Made by a program: the position numbers and the translations under genes
Part shown: positions 52,701 to 56,880 of the stretch, in pieces
Position numbering within the stretch: the stretch's first letter is position 1
How the letters are laid out: each line of letters opens with the position of its first letter
Notes under the pieces: generated by a model
Told to the model about the DNA's origin: nothing
The model's input: only the letters and a program-made list of their open reading frames with translations
The model's database searches: none
Assembly: GCF_000164135.1 (NCBI RefSeq)
Contig: NZ_GG770560.1
Coordinates: forward strand, 126,485-183,364
Direction of reading: 5' to 3'
Length of the DNA stretch: 56,880 nucleotides
From: Mycobacterium parascrofulaceum ATCC BAA-614
GTDB lineage: Bacteria > Actinomycetota > Actinomycetes > Mycobacteriales > Mycobacteriaceae

Positions 52701-53034
52701 GGTGCGGTTCAAGGCGTGGCAGCCGCCGAGCGCGTTGCACCCGACCATCAGCACCGACGTCCCGTTGCAGTTCGAGCTGGTGGATTTGACGACGGGCACG
52801 TCGCGCGGCGGCTGCACCTATCACGTCGCGCATCCGGGCGGCCGGGCCTACGACGAGCCGCCCGTGAACGCTGTCGAGGCCGAGGCGCGGCGCGCCCGCC
52901 GCTTCGAAGCCACCGGCTTCACCCCCGGCAAGCTCGACCTGTCCGACATTCGCGAGAAACAGGCGCGCATCTTCACCGACATCGGCGCGCCGGGCATCCT
53001 CGACCTGCGCCGCGTGCGTACCGTGCAGCGGTAA
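49714..53034 (+). CDS. Transglutaminase-like protein fused to a DUF2126 domain (Rv2566-like)
   Basis: A 1106-residue cytosolic protein. Residues 1-80 are the bacterial transglutaminase N-domain, then the transglutaminase core with Cys191 (GVGSCRDSAWL), His240 (DLHAWAEVYIP) and Asp256 (IGLDPTSG). The rest (about 300-1106) is DUF2126, with conserved stretches GGGNHITLGG and LLELRGFEMPPHLRMA. This family is always linked to ATP-grasp and alpha-E proteins and has been predicted to make or trim small peptides by amide ligation. It matches Mtb Rv2566. The next gene overlaps its stop by one base. Confidence 0.92.
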   Translation: MSIKVALEHRTSYTFDRPVRVYPHVVRLRPAPHCRTPVDAYSLRIEPDEHFINWQQDAVGNFLARLVFPTPTRRLTITVGLIADLKVINPFDFFIEDWAETWPAQGLTYPKELADDLEPYLRPVDEDGDGSGPGKLVRAWLDNFSVADRTRTIDLLVALNRAVNADVAYSVRMEPGVQTPDHTLRTGVGSCRDSAWLLVSILRQLGLAARFVSGYLVQLASDVEALDGPSGPAADFTDLHAWAEVYIPGAGWIGLDPTSGLFAGEGHIPLAATPQPASAAPITGGTEPCESVLEFSNTVTRIHEDPRVTLPYTDEAWHTICEVGRRVDERLAAADVRLTIGGEPTFVSVDDQVAEEWTTAADGPHKRRRASDLAARLKAAWAPGGLIQRGQGRWYPGEPLPRWQIALYWRTDGRPLWTDDTLLADPWADGSAPVDGDAGYHLLAGVADGLGLPPSQVRAAYEDPLHRLATKARLPDGDPADPADDLAPDTPDGRAALLARLDESVTAPAAFVLPLHRRADGLGWASADWRLRRGRIVLLPGDSPAGLRLPLDSISWRPPRPTFDADPQAAGEGRPPESGSAVVEDPDTAPPTAMVAEVRGGLLHLFMPPTEALEHFVDLVARVEAAAAKASCPVVIEGYDPPPDPRLRSTTITPDPGVIEVNVAPTASFAEQREQLETLYEQARLARLSTESFDVDGTHGGTGGGNHITLGGVTPADSPLLRRPDLLVSLLTYWQRHPSLSYLFAGRFVGTTSQAPRVDEGRAEALYELEIAFAEIIRLAGPFGGNAPRPWMIDRALRHLLTDITGNTHRAEFCIDKLYSPDSPRGRLGLLELRGFEMPPHLRMAMVQSLLVRSLVAWFWDEPLRAPLIRHGANLHGRYLLPHFLIHDIADVAADLRAHGIAFETSWLDPFTEFRFPRIGTAVFDGVEIELRGAIEPWNTLGEEATAAGTARYVDSSVERIQIRIIGADRHRYVVTVNGYPAPLLATDNPDIHVGGVRFKAWQPPSALHPTISTDVPLQFELVDLTTGTSRGGCTYHVAHPGGRAYDEPPVNAVEAEARRARRFEATGFTPGKLDLSDIREKQARIFTDIGAPGILDLRRVRTVQR

Positions 53035-55733
53035 TGGCGTACGCGGACATGACGTTCGGCACCGGCGCGGCCCCGCCGGCCGCGGGTGGCCGCCACGAAG
53101 ACCGCTACGAAGGCCGCTACGATGCCGACCGGCTGCTGGCCGGGTACCGGGCCGCGCGCGCCCAGGAGGCCCTCTTCGACCTGCGGCACGGTCCGGTCGC
53201 GGGCTACGACGAGTTCGTCGACGGGGACGGGAACGTGCGGCCGGCCTGGACTGAGCTGGCCGACACCATCGCGGAGCGCGGCCGGGCTGGGCTCGACCGG
53301 CTGCGCTCGGTGGTGCGCGGCCTGATCGACAGCGACGGCATCACCTACACCGACACCTATACCGACGTCGAACCCGGCGGACACGGCCTGGAGCCGCGGC
53401 CGTGGATCCTGGACACGCTGCCGATCGTGCTGTCCGCCGCGGAGTGGGAGGTGCTGGAGGCGGGCCTGGTGCAGCGGTCCCGGCTGCTCGACGCGGTGCT
53501 CGCCGACCTGTACGGACCGCGCAGCCTGCTCACCGAGGGCATCCTGCCGCCGGAGCTGCTGTTCGCCCATCCCGGATATGTGCGGGCCGCCAACGGCATC
53601 GAAGTGCCCGGGCATCACCAGCTCTTCCTGCACGCGTGCGACGTCAGCCGGTTGCCGGACGGCACCTTCGGGGTCAACGCCGACTGGACGCAGGCACCGT
53701 CGGGCGCCGGCTACGCGCTGGCCGACCGGCGTGTCGTCGCGCACTCGGTGCCCGACCTGTACGAGCGGATCGTGCCGCGGCCGACGACGCCGTTCGCCCA
53801 GGCGCTGCGGCTGGCGCTGATCGACGCCGCACCCGACGACGCGCAGGATCCGGTGGTGGTGGTGCTCAGCCCCGGCATCTTCTCCGAAACCGCTTTCGAC
53901 CAGGCGTATCTGGCCACGCTGCTGGGCTTTCCGTTGGTGGAGAGCGCGGACCTGGTGGTGCGCGAGGGCAAGTTGTGGATGCGCTCGCTGGGCACCTTGA
54001 AACGCGTCGACGTCGTCCTCCGCCGGGTCGACGCCGACTACGCCGACCCGCTCGATCTGCGCGCCGACTCACGGCTGGGCGTGGTCGGCCTGGTGGAGGC
54101 GTCTCACCGCGGGACGGTGACCGTGGTCAACACCCTGGGCAGCGGAATCCTGGAAAACCCTGGGCTGCTTCGGTTTTTGCCGCAGCTGTCCGAACGCCTG
54201 CGCGGCGAGGAACCGTTGTTGCAGACCGCGCCGGTCCACTGGGGCGGCATCCCCGCCGAACGCTCGCACCTGCTGGCCAATCTTTCCTCGCTTTTGGTGA
54301 AGTCCACCATCGGTGGGAAAACCCTTGTCGGCCCGACCCTTTCGTCGCATCAGCTGGCGCAGTTGGCCGCCCGCATCGAGAAGATGCCCTGGCAGTGGAT
54401 CGGCCAGGAGCTGCCCCAGTTCTCGTCGGCGCCCACCGATCACGCCGGGGTGTTGTCGTCGGCCGCGGTCGGGATCCGGCTGTTCAACGTCGCCCAGCGC
54501 AGCGGGTACGCCCCGATGATCGGCGGGGTCGGCTACGTCCTGGCGCCCGGCCCGGCCGCCTACACGCTGCAAACCGTTGCGGCCAAGGATGTTTGGGTGC
54601 GACCGACGGAACGCGCGCGCGCCGAGGCGGTGAGCCTGCCGTCGCCCCTGCCCCCGGCGAAGACGGCCGCGGGCACCTGGGGCGTCAGCTCGCCGCGCGT
54701 GCTGTCCGACCTGTTCTGGATCGGCCGCTACGGCGAGCGCGCGGAGAACATGGCGCGGCTGCTGCTCGTCGCCCGGGACCGGTTCCACGTCTACCGCCAT
54801 CAGCAGCACACCGAGGAAAGCGAGTGCGTGCCGGTGCTGATGGCCGCGCTCGGCCGCATCACCGGGACCGACACCGACGGCGACATCGCCGGGGACGGGG
54901 ATGGGGCCGAGGTCATCGCTGTGGCCCCGTCGACGCTGTGGTCCCTCACCGTGGATCCGGACCGGCCCGGCTCCCTCGTGCAGTCGGTGGAAGGGTTGGC
55001 GCTGGCCGCCAGGGCGGTGCGCGACCAGATGTCCAACGACACGTGGATGGTGCTCGCCGGGGTGGAGCGCGCGCTGGCGCAGCGCCGGGAGCCGCCGGAC
55101 TCCCTCGCCGAGGCGGACGCGGTGCTCGCGTCGGCCCAGGTGCAGACGTTGTCGGGGATGCTGACGCTGTCGGGGGTGGCCGGCGAGTCGATGGTGCGCG
55201 ACGCGGGCTGGACGATGATGGACATCGGCAAGCGGATCGAACGCGGGCTGTGGCTGACCGCGCTGCTGCGCGCCACGCTGACCGCCGTGCGCCGCACCGC
55301 CGCCGAACAGACGATCATCGAGGCGACGCTGGTGGCCTGCGAGTCCTCGGTGATCTACCGGCGCCGCACCGCCGGCAAGGTCAGCGTCGCCGCGGTGGCC
55401 GAGCTGATGTTGTTCGACGCGCAGAATCCGCGTTCGCTGCTGTATCAGGTGGAGCGGCTGCGCGCCAACCTCAAGGACCTGCCGGGGGCGTCGGGGTCGT
55501 CGCGCCCGGAGCGGCTGGTGGACGAGATCGGCACCCTGCTGCGCCGCTCGCATCCCGCCGAGCTGGAGGCGGTCAGCGCCGAGGGGCTGCGGGCGGAGCT
55601 GGACGACCTGCTCGGCTCGGTCCATGCGGGGTTGCGCGAGCTGGCCGAGGTCATCACCACCACGCAGTTGGCGCTGCCGGGTGGCATGCAGCCCCTGTGG
55701 GGCCCCGACGTCCGCCGGGTGATGCCGGCCTAG
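53034..55733 (+). CDS. Circularly permuted ATP-grasp plus alpha-E fusion protein (Rv2567-like)
   Basis: An 899-residue protein. The N-terminal half (about 40-520) is a circularly permuted ATP-grasp (DUF404/DUF407), with GYVRAANGIEVPGHHQLFLHA-type motifs and VLSPGIFSETAFDQAYLA. The C-terminal half (about 550-890) is the helical alpha-E domain (DUF403), starting near LSDLFWIGRYGERAENMAR. Together with the preceding transglutaminase it forms a predicted peptide or amide ligase system. ATG 53034 overlaps the upstream stop (TAATG), proving close coupling. Mtb Rv2567 is slightly shorter. Confidence 0.92.
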   Translation: MAYADMTFGTGAAPPAAGGRHEDRYEGRYDADRLLAGYRAARAQEALFDLRHGPVAGYDEFVDGDGNVRPAWTELADTIAERGRAGLDRLRSVVRGLIDSDGITYTDTYTDVEPGGHGLEPRPWILDTLPIVLSAAEWEVLEAGLVQRSRLLDAVLADLYGPRSLLTEGILPPELLFAHPGYVRAANGIEVPGHHQLFLHACDVSRLPDGTFGVNADWTQAPSGAGYALADRRVVAHSVPDLYERIVPRPTTPFAQALRLALIDAAPDDAQDPVVVVLSPGIFSETAFDQAYLATLLGFPLVESADLVVREGKLWMRSLGTLKRVDVVLRRVDADYADPLDLRADSRLGVVGLVEASHRGTVTVVNTLGSGILENPGLLRFLPQLSERLRGEEPLLQTAPVHWGGIPAERSHLLANLSSLLVKSTIGGKTLVGPTLSSHQLAQLAARIEKMPWQWIGQELPQFSSAPTDHAGVLSSAAVGIRLFNVAQRSGYAPMIGGVGYVLAPGPAAYTLQTVAAKDVWVRPTERARAEAVSLPSPLPPAKTAAGTWGVSSPRVLSDLFWIGRYGERAENMARLLLVARDRFHVYRHQQHTEESECVPVLMAALGRITGTDTDGDIAGDGDGAEVIAVAPSTLWSLTVDPDRPGSLVQSVEGLALAARAVRDQMSNDTWMVLAGVERALAQRREPPDSLAEADAVLASAQVQTLSGMLTLSGVAGESMVRDAGWTMMDIGKRIERGLWLTALLRATLTAVRRTAAEQTIIEATLVACESSVIYRRRTAGKVSVAAVAELMLFDAQNPRSLLYQVERLRANLKDLPGASGSSRPERLVDEIGTLLRRSHPAELEAVSAEGLRAELDDLLGSVHAGLRELAEVITTTQLALPGGMQPLWGPDVRRVMPA

Positions 55734-55763
55734 TGGCCTCAACCAGTGCAGTTGCGTTGTGGG

Positions 55764-56880
55764 TCAATGAGGTTCGTCGCCGTCGTCGTCGCCATCCTCG
55801 CGGAGGAATCGTTCGGGGTGGTGGTAGGTGTTGGTTCTTGGTTGGCCGCGATCCAGGTGGGGTGGGGGGATCCATTCGGTTTCGCCGCGGGCGTTGGTGC
55901 GGGTGGTCCAGCCTGTTTCGGCGAGGCGGTTGTCGGGTCCGCAGGCCAGGGTGAGGTCGTCGATGTCGGTGCGGCGGGTGGCTTGCCAGCCGCGGACGTG
56001 GTGGACCTGGGTGTGGTAGGCGGGTGCGTCGCAGCCCGGTTTGCTACAGCCACGGTCCTTGGCGTACAACATGATTCGCTGTGCCGGGGAGGCCAGGCGT
56101 TTGGTGTGATACAGCGCCAGCGGCCGGGCTTGGTCGAAGATCGCCAGATAATGGTGGGCGTGGCCGGCCCAGCGGATCACATCCGACATCGGTACCAGGG
56201 TGCCGCCGGCGGTCAGCGCCTTGCCGGCGGCCGCCTCGAGGTCGGCCATGGTGGTGGTGACCACGATCGACACCGGCAGCCCGTTGTGGCAGCCCAGCTC
56301 CCCCGAGGCCAGCAGGCCGCGCAGCCCGGCCAGCAGCGCGTCGTGGTTGCGCTGGGCCTGGCTGCGGGCGTCGCGGCGCACCGCGTCGGCGTCCGGTGTG
56401 GCGTCGACCACCGGGGTTTGGTCGTCGGGGTTGCAGGCCCCGGGCGCGGCGAGCTTGGCCAGCATGGCCTCGAGGGCGGCGCGCAGCTCCGGGGTGATCA
56501 GCCCGCTCAGGCGGGACATGCCGTCGCACTCCTGGGCGCCCAGGGTGATGCCGCGTTTGCGGGCCCGCTCGGCGTCGCTGAATTCCCCGTCGGGGTGCAG
56601 CCAATCCATCAGCCGCTGGGCGTATTTGGCCAACTGCTCCGGGCGATAGCCGGCGGCCTTGCCGGCCAGGTCGGCCTCGGCGGCCGCGCGGGTGAGCGCG
56701 TCGATTTCAACCGGGAGTTGGGCCAGGAAGCTTCGGATCACGTTGATGTGTCCATCACCGATGAGCCCGGCGCGTTGCCCGGTCGCGGTCGCGCTCAGCT
56801 GCGGGGCCAACGGCGCACCGCTTAGCGCACGGCGCGGCCCCAGGTCGTGGGCGTCGGCGATGCGCCGGCCGGCGTCGGCC
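55764..56880 (-). CDS. DUF222/HNH endonuclease-domain protein of the 13E12 repeat family (start outside window)
   Basis: At least 372 residues, continuing past the right edge: codons before the apparent start at 56810 stay open and read [29 protein letters not shown], typical of the family. The DUF222 region fills the N-terminal part; the C-terminal HNH motif is [21 protein letters not shown]...CGPDNR with the Cys pairs and His-His. Such genes are spread as many near-copies in mycobacterial genomes and behave like mobile or gene-converting repeats. It is convergent with the ATP-grasp gene and takes the place of Mtb Rv2568c. Confidence 0.9.
   Translation of the reverse strand, partial: ADAGRRIADAHDLGPRRALSGAPLAPQLSATATGQRAGLIGDGHINVIRSFLAQLPVEIDALTRAAAEADLAGKAAGYRPEQLAKYAQRLMDWLHPDGEFSDAERARKRGITLGAQECDGMSRLSGLITPELRAALEAMLAKLAAPGACNPDDQTPVVDATPDADAVRRDARSQAQRNHDALLAGLRGLLASGELGCHNGLPVSIVVTTTMADLEAAAGKALTAGGTLVPMSDVIRWAGHAHHYLAIFDQARPLALYHTKRLASPAQRIMLYAKDRGCSKPGCDAPAYHTQVHHVRGWQATRRTDIDDLTLACGPDNRLAETGWTTRTNARGETEWIPPPHLDRGQPRTNTYHHPERFLREDGDDDGDEPH

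Noticed and set aside
50781..53033. Upstream in-frame extension of the ATP-grasp gene through the DUF2126 gene
   Set aside because: The part before 53034 is Arg/Pro-rich and overlaps a conserved gene in another frame; the TAATG junction gives a clear start.
55764..56880. The HNH gene as an insertion sequence with terminal repeats
   Set aside because: No inverted terminal repeats or target duplication are visible at the end inside the window; the 13E12 family spreads without classical IS ends.

Overview
The window is very GC-rich, densely coded and uses GTG starts often. Nearly every core gene reads as an ortholog of a Mycobacterium tuberculosis (Mtb) gene, so the source is a Mycobacterium. 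The proteins and the lack of several Mtb-specific insertions suggest a slow grower of the M. avium complex type. That species call is inference; the genus is secure. There are no rRNA or tRNA genes, no CRISPR array and no insertion sequence. The only mobile-type gene is a DUF222/HNH (13E12-family) gene cut by the right edge.

Layout: (1) 1-4613: the start of priA, a YhhN-like membrane protein, then a forward operon of two HSL-family esterases (lipI, lipH) and a Baeyer-Villiger-type monooxygenase. (2) 4641-8668, reverse: metK, coaBC, rpoZ, gmk and mihF. A divergent HTH-TOBE (molybdate-type) regulator follows, with two strong palindromes in the gap. (3) 9690-18412, reverse: the pyrimidine operon pyrR-pyrB-pyrC-(Rv1382-like)-carA-carB-pyrF. 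Its genes mostly overlap by 4 bp, and a recognisable PyrR RNA site lies just upstream of the pyrR Shine-Dalgarno. (4) 18584-26206: an accessory stretch with a secreted CBM2 protein, a methyltransferase, a STAS protein, a serine hydrolase, a GNAT acetyltransferase, an IclR regulator, a GMC oxidoreductase and an MFS transporter. (5) 26413-29670: a two-component island with a DUF347 membrane protein, an OmpR-type regulator, a convergent histidine kinase and a tiny exported protein. Two promoters here share the same repeat architecture. (6) 29682-49592: the Rv2531c-Rv2560 block, with a basic amino acid decarboxylase, nusB, efp, pepQ, the shikimate genes aroQ/aroB/aroK/aroC, a prepilin-type peptidase, aroE, mltG, ruvX, alaS, yjbQ, rarA and a PGY-rich membrane protein. 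(7) 49714-55733: a transglutaminase/DUF2126 protein and an ATP-grasp/alpha-E protein, a predicted peptide-ligase pair. The HNH gene follows.

In Mtb the first block (Rv1377c-Rv1402) and the second (Rv2531c-Rv2567) are far apart. Here they are joined through the accessory and two-component region. Loci that interrupt these runs in Mtb are missing: cyp132/vapBC10, PE15/PPE20, Rv2541-Rv2550c and Rv2561-Rv2565.

The most interesting signal is the motif CTCAGCG-N4-CTCAGCG-N8-CTAG, each with an extra half-site 12 bp upstream. It sits in front of the DUF347/response-regulator operon and again in front of the small exported protein. It looks like the operator of the local response regulator and defines a compact, apparently undescribed circuit.
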